The position numbers and the translations under genes are program-made. This document shows, piece by piece, positions 1 to 8,738 of a DNA stretch of 64,000 bases (within the stretch, counting starts at the first letter, position 1; each line of letters starts with the position of its first letter). The stretch lies in assembly GCA_002350625.1 (NCBI GenBank), contig DEFE01000004.1, positions 121,415 to 185,414 on the forward strand, read 5' to 3'. Origin of the DNA: Lachnospiraceae bacterium UBA2860. GTDB lineage: Bacteria; Bacillota; Clostridia; Lachnospirales; Lachnospiraceae. A model generated the notes under the pieces. The model did no database searches and was not told where the DNA came from. It saw nothing but the letters and a program-made list of their open reading frames with translations.

Positions 1-2
1 TC

Positions 3-386
3 GTCGGCATCGCGGCGTGCATCCTTTCTCTGGTTTACATCAAGCTCAAACCCTATCCGATGGACTATGTGGACGGCCAGCTGCTCGTCGATCCGGTAAA
101 GATGATGAATGACTCCTTCAAGGCCGCCGGCGCATTCCTGGGCTTCGTCATCGGCAGCTTTATCGACCGGCATTACCTGCATTACGAGATTCCCGAAGGA
201 AAGAAGAGTCTCGCCCTCATGACTGCCGTCGGCGCATTCCTCCTGCTTGCATGGAAGGAACTGTTCGCTCCGGCAACTATCGTCCCGGTCCTCGGCGGAC
301 ATTGGGGAAACTTCGTCGCACGCTTCATTATGGTCTTCTTCGCGATGGTCGTCTGGCCTTACTGCATCATGAAGGCTAAGGACTGA
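3..386 (+). CDS. C-terminal part of a membrane protein, probable PAP2-family phosphatase (5' end outside window)
   Basis: The reading frame is open from the first bases of the window, so the gene starts upstream; the internal ATG at 60 is probably not the start. The visible 127 residues hold about three hydrophobic segments: one before the KLKPYP stretch, one around KSLALMTAVGAFLLLAW and one around FIMVFFAMVVWPY. This matches the membrane-embedded C-terminus of Firmicute PAP2 phosphatases, which remove phosphate from lipid phosphates at the membrane. The catalytic KxxxxxxRP, SGH and RxxxH motifs would lie upstream and cannot be seen, so the family call is tentative. The stop is 45 bases before the next gene on the same strand, so they may be co-transcribed. 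Confidence 0.5.
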   Translation, partial: VGIAACILSLVYIKLKPYPMDYVDGQLLVDPVKMMNDSFKAAGAFLGFVIGSFIDRHYLHYEIPEGKKSLALMTAVGAFLLLAWKELFAPATIVPVLGGHWGNFVARFIMVFFAMVVWPYCIMKAKD

Positions 387-431
387 AGATACGCGGACAA
401 ACGCTTCTAAGCAGAATCGGAGGGACAAGAG

Positions 432-827
432 ATGAGCAAGTATCTCGATAAGGCAAAAGAGCTTCGCGCCATCACGGAGCCGCATTACAACTGCGCCCAG
501 TCCGTGCTGATTCCCTTCGCGGAGGACGCGGGGATTGACGCCGACACCGCGTACAGGATGGGCGCCAACTTCGGCGGCGGCATGAAGATGGGCTCTGTCT
601 GCGGCGTCGTCACAGGCGGCCTCATGGCGCTGGGGCTCCTCGGCAAAGACGACCCGAAGGTCGCAAATGCCTTCTGCCGCAGGATCGCGGAGAATCACGA
701 GGGGTGCCTCCTGTGCAAGGACCTCCTGCGCATGAATGCGGAGCGCGGCGGCGAGAAAAAGCCACACTGCGACGCGATGGTGTACGAGGCCGTGGCGCTG
801 GTGGAGGAAATGACCCGGCCGTCGTGA
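432..827 (+). CDS. C_GCxxG_C_C family protein
   Basis: This is a 131-residue protein of the C_GCxxG_C_C (C_GCAxxG_C_C) family, small putative redox or metal-binding proteins of anaerobes with no settled function. The pattern is visible in order: the first Cys in HYNCAQSVL, a glycine-rich GGGMKMGSVCGVVTGG segment holding the second Cys, the pair in CLLCKDLL, and a last Cys in KKPHCDAMV. Length is typical. A GGAGGG Shine-Dalgarno sequence lies about 7 bases before the ATG at 432. The gene is followed by a strong hairpin terminator. Confidence 0.88.
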   Translation: MSKYLDKAKELRAITEPHYNCAQSVLIPFAEDAGIDADTAYRMGANFGGGMKMGSVCGVVTGGLMALGLLGKDDPKVANAFCRRIAENHEGCLLCKDLLRMNAERGGEKKPHCDAMVYEAVALVEEMTRPS

Positions 828-930
828 TGGGCCATCGGATGCTCCCGGAGGTCCGGCGAACCGGCTCTTTTGAATGATACCTTTGATCGTTCCTCAAGAT
901 GCCGCACAGACGCGTCATAAGATGCAAACA

Positions 931-969
931 GGCAGCAGACAGATCCTGCATCTGACTGCTGCCTTTTTT
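931..969. terminator. Rho-independent terminator, possibly bidirectional
   Basis: A 14-base-pair stem with one mismatch (ggcagcag-acagat paired with atctga-ctgctgcc, 931-963) has a five-base loop and is followed by seven T on the plus strand. It lies between two convergent genes and fits best as the terminator of the C_GCxxG_C_C gene. Confidence 0.85.
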
Positions 970-991
970 CGTGCTTTATTATCTTATGCTG

Positions 992-3991
992 TCACTTTAC
1001 TTTTACTTTGAGCTGCGCATACAGGCCGTTCTGCGCGTACACGTATATCGTGCAGGTGCTATTTTTGACGCCCTTTATCACGCCCTTCTTGCTGACGGTC
1101 GCCACAGTTTCATCGGAAGATTCATAGGCAAGTCCCCGGTGCCGCCTGACCTTCTTTGTCTTCGAGGCCGGCACGGCTTTGGCCTTGATCTTATATGTTT
1201 TTCCCTTCTTTAAGGTGACGGTCTTCTTGCCGGTGACCTTCACGGCCTTGTCGTTTCCGACCTTGCCGCCGGCTGTCGCGATGTGCAGTGTCTTCGACGT
1301 CGCGACGACTTTGCCGGCCCCGTCGACCGCCATCACCAGGTACTTATAGTAGGTCCCTTTCTTCAGCTTCTTCTGCGTCCACTTCAGCTTTCCGGTCTCA
1401 CTGATCCTCTTGAATTTCTGCCCGCAGCGGTTTCCGTAGATCACGTATTTCTTTGCGCCGGGAGCTTTATTCCATTTGATCGTGATCGCTGAATTCGTCG
1501 CCTTTGCCTGGCGCGCCTTAAGGAGCGAGAAGTTCGTGCCGATCACCGGGTCGTCGTTTCCGGCGCTCAAGGAAAGAATCGCCGTATTTGCGGCATTTTC
1601 ACTCGCGCCCGCACCGGCTGCACCGTTTTTGCCGTACGTTCCCGAGGGGTCATCCGCCTTCGTCCCGCCATCTGCCGGCACATCTTTGTCCGCCGGCTTT
1701 CCGGTGTTGCCCTGCGTGCCGTTTCCGGTACCGGCTCCCGTGCTTCCGTTCGTGTTGCCTCCCGTGTTACCTTCGGTCTTACCGCCTGTGTTTCCCGGCG
1801 TATTCTGCCCCGGGTCAATTGTCGGATCGGTCGGATTCGACGGATCGGTCGGGTTCGTCGGGTCAGTCGGGTTCGACGGATCGGTCGGGTTCGTCGGATC
1901 AGTCGGGTTCGACGGGTCGGTCGGGTTCGTCGGGTCGGTCGGGTTCGTCGGATCGGTCGGATTCGACGGGTCGGTCGGGTTCGACGGGTCCGTCGGGTCC
2001 GTCGGGTTCGTCGGATCGGTCGGGTCAGGGTCTGCGGTTCCGTAGGTCGCCGTGACCGTTGCGTCGTGGCCGGGCATCAGCGCTATGATGGTGAGGCCGG
2101 TAAGCGGCCCGGAGCTTTCGTCGAGCACGACACCCTCGCCCAGCGTCCAGCCTTTGAATACGCGGCCGCCCAGTCCTTCCGCAGCCGTGAGCGTCATCTT
2201 CTGTCCTTCCGTAAATTCCACGGAATTCACGGCCTCTTCGCCGCGGATCACGGTAAGTGTGTATTTCGTCGGACCTGGTACCGGATCTCCACTCTGTTCA
2301 TAGAGCGCCTTGATCTCTGCATCGCTGTCCGGCATGACGATTTCGATCGGATTGCTCTCCGCCGTAAAGCCTTCCCGCGGCGCAAGTCCTTCGCTGAGCG
2401 TCCAGCCGGTAAACTGCAGTCCCTCCGAGCTTCGGTCCATAGCTGTCAGCTTATAGCCTGCGGTCCACTGGACGCTGACCGTTCCGGGGTCCTTATCCGC
2501 TCCGGCGATATAATATGTCAGCGTATGCCGCACGCTCTCGTAATTTGACGTCGCCGTCAGATCGGCGTCAGGCATCAGGATCTTCGGCGCGAGGTCGGTT
2601 GCTGTTGTCCCGTCTGCAAACTCCACCTCTTGATCAAAAGTCCAGTTCACGAAGCGGAAGCCTTCCCGCGCCGGGGTTCCCGGCAGCGAAATGCTCGCGC
2701 CGGCAGGAATATTCGTATTCGGCGTCACCACGCCCTGCGTTCCGCCGACGATGCTTGTCAGAAACAGCGTGTGCTTCCCCGCTTCGGACTGTGTGCTCGC
2801 GTACTTGAGCGTGACGGTCACGTCCTCATCCGGCATGACGAATTTCAGGCGCTTGGAAGAAGCGTCAAGGGACGTCCCGTCGATCGGCTCGACGGCCGGC
2901 GTCACTTCCCAGCCCGTGAAGATATAGTTTTCAACATCCGGCGCCGTGACCTCCGCGGTCGTCCCGGCCTCATGCGTGTTTTCCTCTCTGTGGTCCAGGT
3001 AGACAAAGGTCAGCGCGCGCATCTCGCCCGGCACGGGCGTAGGCGTCGGGTCGTCGCCGCCCGCGACCGTAATCTTTGCTTCGACAGAAGTCGGCTTCGC
3101 CGGCATTTTCACTTTGATCGAAAGATCCGTCAGCGCGCCCTCGACGAGCTCGAGGCCGTCGCCGAGCGCCCAGGTGTCAAAAGTGACATTTTCTTTGGGC
3201 GTGTAGGTGAGCTCGATCACGGTTCCCGCCGCATACTCGCGGGTCTCGTCCTCTCCGTCCTTCTTGTTGATCCAGGTCAGCACATACTTCTCAGCCGGCG
3301 TCTCCGAAGCATCCCTGTAGACGGCTTCCGCCGTGAAATCGCGCGCCGGCATCCGCACGGTCACTTTGAGATCCTTTACGGTATTCTTTGTGATTTCTAT
3401 ATCCGCAGGGAGAATCCAGCCGTCGAAGACGCGGCCTTCGGCCGGTTCCTTAGCTTCAAGCTCCAGCTCGGCGCCTGCTGTCGCCGTGGCCTGATAGGTC
3501 GATGTGCCGTTCTTCACCGTCGCCGTGTACTGCTGCGGCGCTTCCTTCCCGCCGGTCACGGCGAAGGTTTTTCCCGCAAGCGCCGCCGTGTCCGCGGCTT
3601 CGTATACGGTGCTCCCGCCATCTGCATCCTTCAGCGTGATCTTCGTCAGCGTGTAGGTGCCGCTGTACCAGTCGCTGCTGACAGCATTGCCCTCTCCTGC
3701 GCTCAGCGGACTTGTGCCCGCTTCCAGATCGTAGAAAACGAACGACTTTGAGGCCGTCACCGCGCCCGCCTTTACGCTGAAGACCAGCGTTGCACTGGAG
3801 ACGTTTTCGGCAAGCGTGAGCTGAAACTCCGGCACGTCGCCGATCGTCAGGTTCTCCTTCACGACGGAAAAAGCCGTGATCGCAGCGGCGTCGGCTGCAT
3901 AGACGGTCTGCGAAAATGCGGCTGCCGCCGGCCCGCTTGTCAGATACAGCGCGGCACTGAGCACCGCTGCCAGAATTTTCTTACTGTTCAT
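992..3991 (-). CDS. Secreted multi-repeat surface protein with Asn-Pro-Thr-Asp repeat stalk, Fn3-like and Ig-like C-terminus
   Basis: The 999-residue product starts with a signal peptide (MNSKKILAAVLSAALYL, cleavage likely near AAAFSQ, residue 25-28). Residues about 130-650 hold several repeats of the listerial B-repeat / Flg_new kind, each ending in patterns like FDGWILPADIEI, FTGWEVTPAVEP or FKGWTLGEGVVL and then VxMPxxDxTxTAxY. Residues about 655-725 form a stalk of repeating NPTDPT/NPTDPS units, followed by a Gly/Asn/Thr-rich linker. Residues about 825-920 resemble a fibronectin type III domain (ITIKWNKAPGAKKYVIY) and the last 80 a Big_2-like domain (YESSDETVATVSKKGVIKG). No LPxTG motif or S-layer homology domain is visible, so the anchoring mode is unknown. 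It is probably an adhesin or surface-exposed protein; no enzyme domain was recognised. Confidence 0.8.
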   Translation of the reverse strand: MNSKKILAAVLSAALYLTSGPAAAAFSQTVYAADAAAITAFSVVKENLTIGDVPEFQLTLAENVSSATLVFSVKAGAVTASKSFVFYDLEAGTSPLSAGEGNAVSSDWYSGTYTLTKITLKDADGGSTVYEAADTAALAGKTFAVTGGKEAPQQYTATVKNGTSTYQATATAGAELELEAKEPAEGRVFDGWILPADIEITKNTVKDLKVTVRMPARDFTAEAVYRDASETPAEKYVLTWINKKDGEDETREYAAGTVIELTYTPKENVTFDTWALGDGLELVEGALTDLSIKVKMPAKPTSVEAKITVAGGDDPTPTPVPGEMRALTFVYLDHREENTHEAGTTAEVTAPDVENYIFTGWEVTPAVEPIDGTSLDASSKRLKFVMPDEDVTVTLKYASTQSEAGKHTLFLTSIVGGTQGVVTPNTNIPAGASISLPGTPAREGFRFVNWTFDQEVEFADGTTATDLAPKILMPDADLTATSNYESVRHTLTYYIAGADKDPGTVSVQWTAGYKLTAMDRSSEGLQFTGWTLSEGLAPREGFTAESNPIEIVMPDSDAEIKALYEQSGDPVPGPTKYTLTVIRGEEAVNSVEFTEGQKMTLTAAEGLGGRVFKGWTLGEGVVLDESSGPLTGLTIIALMPGHDATVTATYGTADPDPTDPTNPTDPTDPSNPTDPSNPTDPTNPTDPTNPTDPSNPTDPTNPTDPSNPTDPTNPTDPSNPTDPTIDPGQNTPGNTGGKTEGNTGGNTNGSTGAGTGNGTQGNTGKPADKDVPADGGTKADDPSGTYGKNGAAGAGASENAANTAILSLSAGNDDPVIGTNFSLLKARQAKATNSAITIKWNKAPGAKKYVIYGNRCGQKFKRISETGKLKWTQKKLKKGTYYKYLVMAVDGAGKVVATSKTLHIATAGGKVGNDKAVKVTGKKTVTLKKGKTYKIKAKAVPASKTKKVRRHRGLAYESSDETVATVSKKGVIKGVKNSTCTIYVYAQNGLYAQLKVKVK
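1820..2028 (-). repeat. Tandem repeat tract encoding NPTDPT/NPTDPS stalk
   Basis: About 210 bases consist of near-identical 18-base units differing mainly at a T/C or A/G position, reading on the minus strand as Asn-Pro-Thr-Asp-Pro-(Thr/Ser). The high identity of the units at DNA level makes copy-number change by slippage or recombination likely. It is a coding repeat inside the surface protein, not a CRISPR array. Confidence 0.9.
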
Positions 3992-4095
3992 GTCTGTCTC
4001 CTCTTACTCTCCTGCAAGAACATTTCACGCGATTGAATCACTCACGAATCGCATTCTTTCCGGTGTACGATTTATCTTTGATCCCGGTCAGATCG

Positions 4096-5160
4096 TCACG
4101 CCGGGTTCTCAGTGATGATATCCCAGCCGTTATCATCGGTTTTCGCAAGCCACCATTCATAATTCTCATATGCGGTATTCGGCTCCAGCGCGTCAGAAGT
4201 GCTGGCGCCGGTCCTAAAATCACACAGGAATTCCGCAATCTCTGCGGCATCGGCGCCGTCACAAAGAGCGTTCAGCCGGGCGATGTTTTCTTCATTGCAC
4301 GCCGCATCTCCGGCATAGCGCAGGCTGTGAAGCTCGCAGCCTTCCCGGGAAGCAAAGCGGCATTTGATCTGTATTTCGGCTTCCTTCAGCTCCTCCGGAG
4401 AATACATCTCGGATGTCCCCTCATCAATCACAACCGCAGGGGCCCGGTAATTGCCGAGATACTCCTCCAGGGTAATATCCTCAGCCGTGATTTCCTTAGC
4501 CACATCAGGATCGCCCACGTATCGGATATGCCAGGGTTCATAAGCGAATCCCGTGATGTGTTCCCTGCCTTCCAGGCATCTCAGGATAAAGCCGTAATCT
4601 GCCAGTTTTGCATGGACACTCTCCCAGAGACCAAGATATTCATCCTTTGTCATGTCCTCGTTCAGATACACATCCGTATATGTGCCGTCATCCGCTTTGA
4701 TTCTGAAGTAAAGGTCGAGCGCCAGTCCCGTGTGATGTTCCGAACAGCCGGGAGGCGCCACGATCTTCGCAGCATAATCAGCGCCGTAAGTCGCTGTGAA
4801 GTCATCCATGATTTTCTGCTGGCTTTCCACGCTTCGGAAGCCGTTATCCAGTTCGAGATAAATCCCGCTGTTTTTTTCCAGATCCTCTTTCAGCTGCAGA
4901 TAAGCATTGTATGTGTTCTTCTCTGCCACGACCTCATCGCCCAGAGTGTTCGTTGATGTTACGGTATCAAGCATCTCTTCCCAGCCGTCGGGAAGGGGAT
5001 GAAGCTTATTTACGAGGACGAGATAGTCTATGCCGCCGGTCTTCCCGGCAGGTGTTTCCGCCAGGGATTCCGCTTTCTCATCTGCCCCGAAAACCGGCAG
5101 CGTCATCGCCATGCAGGCTGCCAGAAAAAGAAAAAACAGGGTTTTGGTTTTCGCCTTCAT
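4096..5160 (-). CDS. VanY-like D-alanyl-D-alanine carboxypeptidase (peptidase M15B), secreted
   Basis: The 354-residue protein has an N-terminal signal peptide (hydrophobic residues 7-25, ending VFGA) and a zinc D,D-peptidase core. The M15B metal motif SEHHTGLALD is at residues 140-149 (His142, Asp149) and the second motif EPWH at 208-211 (His211). Such enzymes trim the terminal D-Ala of peptidoglycan stem peptides outside the cell. After the catalytic domain, residues about 225-354 form an acidic extension without a recognised family. A TATAAT -10 box lies at 5189-5194 on the minus strand and GAGGAGG precedes the ATG. No van genes are nearby, so it is more likely a housekeeping wall enzyme than a resistance gene. 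Confidence 0.87.
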   Translation of the reverse strand: MKAKTKTLFFLFLAACMAMTLPVFGADEKAESLAETPAGKTGGIDYLVLVNKLHPLPDGWEEMLDTVTSTNTLGDEVVAEKNTYNAYLQLKEDLEKNSGIYLELDNGFRSVESQQKIMDDFTATYGADYAAKIVAPPGCSEHHTGLALDLYFRIKADDGTYTDVYLNEDMTKDEYLGLWESVHAKLADYGFILRCLEGREHITGFAYEPWHIRYVGDPDVAKEITAEDITLEEYLGNYRAPAVVIDEGTSEMYSPEELKEAEIQIKCRFASREGCELHSLRYAGDAACNEENIARLNALCDGADAAEIAEFLCDFRTGASTSDALEPNTAYENYEWWLAKTDDNGWDIITENPA

Positions 5161-5333
5161 ACGAATATCCTCCTCTTATCCTGCCATTATTATAGTCCAG
5201 GTTTCCGTCTCTTGCATAGAATTTGCTGTAAATACGGCTCCTGCAGACCTTTTTTCGGGGATGTCACGGGCCGGATGCACATCTTTTATGATGACGGCAC
5301 TGCTCATCGGCAGCGTCTTCTCCTTAAGATCAG

Positions 5334-5364
5334 CAAAAAAAAGCCGCCCCGCATGCGGGGCGGC
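5334..5364 (-). terminator. Rho-independent terminator of hsp20
   Basis: A perfect G+C-rich inverted repeat (5343-5364, arms GCCGCCCCGC / GCGGGGCGGC) is followed on the minus strand by a run of T (A run at 5334-5342). It lies 15 bases beyond the hsp20 stop. Confidence 0.9.
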
Positions 5365-5379
5365 CTCAAGTGTCAGCCG

Positions 5380-5823
5380 TTATTCAATCATGATGTTTCT
5401 GGCTGTCTCAATTTCCGGCTTGTATTCGACTCTCGGTACGCAGATCGCGAGGACGCCATTTTCGAATTTGGCCTTGATGTCCTCCTGCTTGACGTCTGTG
5501 CCGACGTAGAAGGATCTTGTGAGCGTGCCGACGAATCTCTCGCGGCGGATGTAGCGGTAATCTGTGCCTTCTTCTTCCTGCTTCTCCTCGCGCTTCGCCT
5601 CGATGGTGAGGTAGCCTTCCTTGAGAGATGCTGTGACGTCATCCTTCTTGTAGCCCGGAAGCTCAAGGTCGAGTTCATAGTGATCTTTATACTCCCGGAT
5701 GTCCGCGCTCATGATGCTGCTGCCGGATGTGTGGAACATCGACGGTGTGCGGTCGCGTGTGCCGCTCATACTATTGAAAAACTCATTCACAAAATTGTCT
5801 GTAAAAAGGCTCGGTACTAACAT
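5380..5823 (-). CDS. hsp20: Small heat shock protein, Hsp20/alpha-crystallin family
   Basis: The 147-residue protein is an ATP-independent holdase of the Hsp20 family. The alpha-crystallin domain spans about residues 40-147, with the family pattern YELDLELPGYKKDDV, then LTIEAKREE and the RRERFVGTLTRSF strand; near the C-terminus the expected GVL motif is present in ENGVLAICVPR. The usual short I-x-I/V tail may be IMIE. AAGGAGG lies about 8 bases before the ATG. The gene is monocistronic, with its own terminator and a sigma-A promoter overlapped by a CIRCE element, so it is most likely repressed by HrcA and induced by heat. Confidence 0.95.
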   Translation of the reverse strand: MLVPSLFTDNFVNEFFNSMSGTRDRTPSMFHTSGSSIMSADIREYKDHYELDLELPGYKKDDVTASLKEGYLTIEAKREEKQEEEGTDYRYIRRERFVGTLTRSFYVGTDVKQEDIKAKFENGVLAICVPRVEYKPEIETARNIMIE

Positions 5824-5897
5824 CTTCCATTCCTCCTTTATGTTTTGTTCTCAGGAATCTATCTATGATCAAAACCCTTATCGGATTCACTGGAACC

Positions 5898-5926
5898 GTT
5901 ATACCACTCGTTGTTAGCACTGTCAA
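5898..5926 (-). promoter_or_regulatory. Sigma-A promoter of hsp20
   Basis: On the minus strand, TTGACA (5921-5926) and TATAAC (5898-5903) are separated by exactly 17 bases. The -35 box lies inside the CIRCE inverted repeat, so repressor binding would block the polymerase directly. Confidence 0.85.
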
Positions 5927-5940
5927 GAGGTGAGTGCTAA
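5914..5940. promoter_or_regulatory. CIRCE element (HrcA operator)
   Basis: The arms TTAGCACTG and GAGTGCTAA are separated by nine bases, matching the CIRCE consensus TTAGCACTC-N9-GAGTGCTAA with one mismatch. It lies about 90 bases upstream of hsp20 and overlaps its -35 box. No hrcA gene is in the window. Confidence 0.95.
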
Positions 5941-5959
5941 AAACTTTATAAACTTTGCT

Positions 5960-7093
5960 TTACATCATGCCGCCGATAAGTTCCACGATGATGACGATGA
6001 GCGCCAGCGCGACGGGATAGGTCGCCGCGTAGGAGGAGGTCACGTCGTCCGTGCCGGTCGAGGAGATGAGCGTGCCAAGCGCCGGCGTGCTGGTCATGCC
6101 GCCGCAGATCGAGCCGAGCGCGTCGAGGATGTTCAGCTTGAAAACGAACTTCGCAACGAGATAACCGACCGCGAGAGGCACGATCGCCATGAAGGCGCCG
6201 TGCACGAAGAGGATCGGGCCGTTTGCCATGAGGGTCTCCACGAAGCCCTCGCCGGCGTGCGTGCCGGCGCCGGCCAGGAACAGCGCGAGGCCGAGTTCAC
6301 GCATCGTGACAAGTGTGCCGTTTTTGATCCGCAGATCGAAGATGCCGGCCGTCTTCGCGTGGCCGATCAGGAGGCCTGCCAGCAGCGGTCCCCCGCTCGT
6401 GCCGAGCGCGAAGTGTCCGCCCCCGGGAAGCGGAACGCTGATCTTGCCGATGAGAACGCCGATCGCGATTGCGATCGAGAAGGAGAACAGGCCGTAGCTG
6501 TCGAAGCAGATCAGGTTCTCGCTGATGAGCTTTCCCTGCTTTCTTTCCCCGGCGCGGAGCTTTGCCTTCTCCTCCTCCATGTTGACGTGAAGGATGCGGG
6601 GAATGGCCTGGACAAAGAGCACGACGGAGATGACGCCGAAGGGATAGGCGATGCCGTAGCCGACGGAAACCAGGTCGGAGCCCGTCGCTTCGATACCGGC
6701 CGCAAGGCCCGGCGTCGTCGTGAGCGCGCCGGCCAGAAGGCCGAGGGACAGGTCCACGGGAATGTTCGTGAAGCGGATGACCGCGAGGCACACAAGCGCG
6801 CCCGACAGGATAATGGCAATGCCGATCACGACGTAGGCGCGCGCTTTTCCCTTGAAGTTTTCAAAAAAGCCCGGGCCCGCGATGAAGCCGACCGCCGTGA
6901 CGAAGGCGGCCAGGCCGATATTCTGTACGATCGACGGCACCTCATACCCGAAGTGACCAAACACGAGCGCCACGATCAGGATCCCCGCCGCGCCGAGACT
7001 GATGCCGCTCACGCGGATCCGTCCGAGCGCATAGCCGAGGGCCATGATCAGAAACAGTAACAGCAGCGGATTGTCCGTCAGAAGCTTTGCCAT
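5960..7093 (-). CDS. AspT/YidE/YbjL-type membrane transporter without RCK domains
   Basis: This 377-residue protein is almost wholly hydrophobic, with roughly 10-11 transmembrane segments in two homologous halves. The halves carry the paired motifs LLAGALTTTPGLAAG (about residue 120) and GSICGGMTSTPALG (about residue 335), typical of the aspartate:alanine exchanger fold (Asp-Al_Ex repeat). Full-size AspT and YidE proteins are about 540-560 residues and carry two RCK_C (TrkA-C) domains between the halves; here a short hydrophilic loop (EEEKAKLRAGERKQGK, about residues 172-187) takes their place. The substrate is unknown; carboxylate or amino acid exchange is a guess from the family. Confidence 0.8.
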   Translation of the reverse strand: MAKLLTDNPLLLLFLIMALGYALGRIRVSGISLGAAGILIVALVFGHFGYEVPSIVQNIGLAAFVTAVGFIAGPGFFENFKGKARAYVVIGIAIILSGALVCLAVIRFTNIPVDLSLGLLAGALTTTPGLAAGIEATGSDLVSVGYGIAYPFGVISVVLFVQAIPRILHVNMEEEKAKLRAGERKQGKLISENLICFDSYGLFSFSIAIAIGVLIGKISVPLPGGGHFALGTSGGPLLAGLLIGHAKTAGIFDLRIKNGTLVTMRELGLALFLAGAGTHAGEGFVETLMANGPILFVHGAFMAIVPLAVGYLVAKFVFKLNILDALGSICGGMTSTPALGTLISSTGTDDVTSSYAATYPVALALIVIIVELIGGMM

Positions 7094-7118
7094 AAGGGTT
7101 TCTTCTCCTTTTTCAAAA

Positions 7119-7144
7119 CAGGCAGGCGTATCTGATCGCCTGCC
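7119..7144 (-). terminator. Probable terminator of nagB
   Basis: A perfect 8-base-pair stem GGCAGGCG / CGCCTGCC (7121-7128 and 7137-7144) with an eight-base loop is followed on the minus strand by TGTTTTG. It lies between nagB and the transporter gene. Confidence 0.6.
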
Positions 7145-7191
7145 CGTTCCGTGTCATCTTGCTTTTTCCTCCTTAAGAGGACTTTTGAGGA

Positions 7192-7983
7192 TTACAGTCT
7201 TTCCTTCTTCTCGATGTCGAGGAAGTACTTGTAGGTATCCACCATGAGCTCGCCGCAGGCTTCCTCGTCGCAGGCGATGATCGCCGCGTTGTGCAGCTGC
7301 AGGGCGGAGCAGGTCCACCGCTGGCTCACGCCGCCTTCGACGGTCGCCGCGAGCGCGCGTGCCTTGTTGTGGCCGGAGATGAGCACGAGGACCTCTTTGG
7401 AATCCGTCACGGTGCCGATGCCGACGGACAGTGCCTGCGCGGGAACCTTCTCGGGGTCATTTCCGAAGAAACGGGAATTGACGATGCGCGTATCTGTCGT
7501 CAGGTCGCGCACGCCCGTGCGGGATGCGAGCGAGGTATAGGGCTCGTTGAAGGCCAGGTGGCCGTCCACGCCGATGCCGCCCATGAACAGGTCGATGCCG
7601 CCGTAGGAAGCGATCTTCTCCTCATAGCGCGCGCACTCCCCTTCCGGGTCGTCCGTCATGCCGTTCAGGATGTTGATGTTTTCCGGCTTCATGTCCACCA
7701 GGTGATCGAACAGATACTCGTGCATGAAGTACCAGTAGCTCTGATCATGCTCGCGGGGCAGGCCCAGATATTCGTCCATGTTGAAGGTCACGACATTTGC
7801 GAAGGAGACCTTGCCGGCCTTGTTCATCTCTACAAGCTCCTTGTAGACGCCGATCGGCGAAGAGCCTGTCGGAAGGCCGAGCACAAAGGGTCTTTCCTCC
7901 TTGTGCGCATTGATTTTCCCGGCGATATAGTTCGCCGCCCACTTGCACATCTTGTCGTAATTGTCCTGAATCACTACTCTCAT
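7192..7983 (-). CDS. nagB: Glucosamine-6-phosphate deaminase
   Basis: The 263-residue enzyme converts glucosamine 6-phosphate to fructose 6-phosphate and ammonia, feeding amino-sugar carbon into glycolysis. The family motifs are present: the phosphate-binding loop LPTGSSPIGVY near residue 40, FNMDEYLGL (catalytic Asp near 72), GIGVDGHLAFNEP near 137-149 (catalytic His), and SGHNKA further on. Length equals that of other Firmicute NagB proteins. AGAAGGA lies upstream of the ATG. No nagA is adjacent; the upstream 271 bases hold no gene or clear regulatory structure. Confidence 0.97.
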   Translation of the reverse strand: MRVVIQDNYDKMCKWAANYIAGKINAHKEERPFVLGLPTGSSPIGVYKELVEMNKAGKVSFANVVTFNMDEYLGLPREHDQSYWYFMHEYLFDHLVDMKPENINILNGMTDDPEGECARYEEKIASYGGIDLFMGGIGVDGHLAFNEPYTSLASRTGVRDLTTDTRIVNSRFFGNDPEKVPAQALSVGIGTVTDSKEVLVLISGHNKARALAATVEGGVSQRWTCSALQLHNAAIIACDEEACGELMVDTYKYFLDIEKKERL

Positions 7984-8254
7984 ATATGTATTCCTTCTTT
8001 ATCTTCTCTGTCTTATTCTTCGCGTGCTGGGAGAACCTCTGTTACAGGTCAGATTCTGCTTTTTGCTTTCTCCCTTTCGGGGCACCTCTCCGTGACAGCA
8101 TCCGCCGAATGTTTCGATCACTGCCACCCTCGTCAATCATCTCTGATCCCGGCGCTAACGGCGCGCCTTTCCTCCTCTAAGGCGGAGCCGTTTCTCATCT
8201 ATTTAAATGCGAAACGTGCCGCCTGTCAAGAAAAATCCGCCGCGGGCCCTGTCT

Positions 8255-8701
8255 TCAGAGATCGTCGGAGTCGAGAACGATGGTGAAGGGGCCGTCGTTC
8301 GTGAGCGTCACCTTCATGTCCGCGCCGAACTCCCCGTGCTCGACACACGGCACCGTCTCGCGGCATTTTTTCAGCACGTACTCATAGAGATCGTTTGCCA
8401 TCTGCGGCGGGCCTGCCTTGATGAAGCTGGGGCGGTTTCCGCGCGAGCAGTCCGCGTATAGCGTAAACTGCGAGACGATGAGCAGGGAGCCGCCGATGTC
8501 GGCGAGCGAGCGGTTGGTCTTGCCATTTTCGTCGGGGAAGATGCGCAGGGCGAGCATCTTCTTCACCATCTTGTCGGCGACGGCCTCCGTGTCCGTGCCG
8601 TTCACGCCGAGCAGCACCATCATGCCGGGGCCGATCTCGCCGGCGGTCCGGCCGTCGATCTTGACGTCTGCGCGGGAGACGACCTGAATCACTAATCGCA
8701 T
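8255..8701 (-). CDS. dtd: D-aminoacyl-tRNA deacylase
   Basis: The 148-residue protein removes D-amino acids mis-attached to tRNA. Signature motifs are the N-terminal [13 protein letters not shown], the SQFTLYADC segment (residues about 77-85) and the C-terminal [11 protein letters not shown], a variant of the family's NxGPVT loop. Length is standard. It starts 92 bases from the divergent GH5 gene; a REP-like palindrome lies in the shared intergenic space. Confidence 0.96.
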   Translation of the reverse strand: MRLVIQVVSRADVKIDGRTAGEIGPGMMVLLGVNGTDTEAVADKMVKKMLALRIFPDENGKTNRSLADIGGSLLIVSQFTLYADCSRGNRPSFIKAGPPQMANDLYEYVLKKCRETVPCVEHGEFGADMKVTLTNDGPFTIVLDSDDL

Positions 8702-8738
8702 AAGTTTAACTCCTTTTTTATATGATATACTGTTTTTT

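Noticed and set aside
1820..2028. Possible CRISPR array or non-coding satellite
   Set aside because: The units are contiguous with no spacers, keep a reading frame and encode a clear stalk in a secreted protein.
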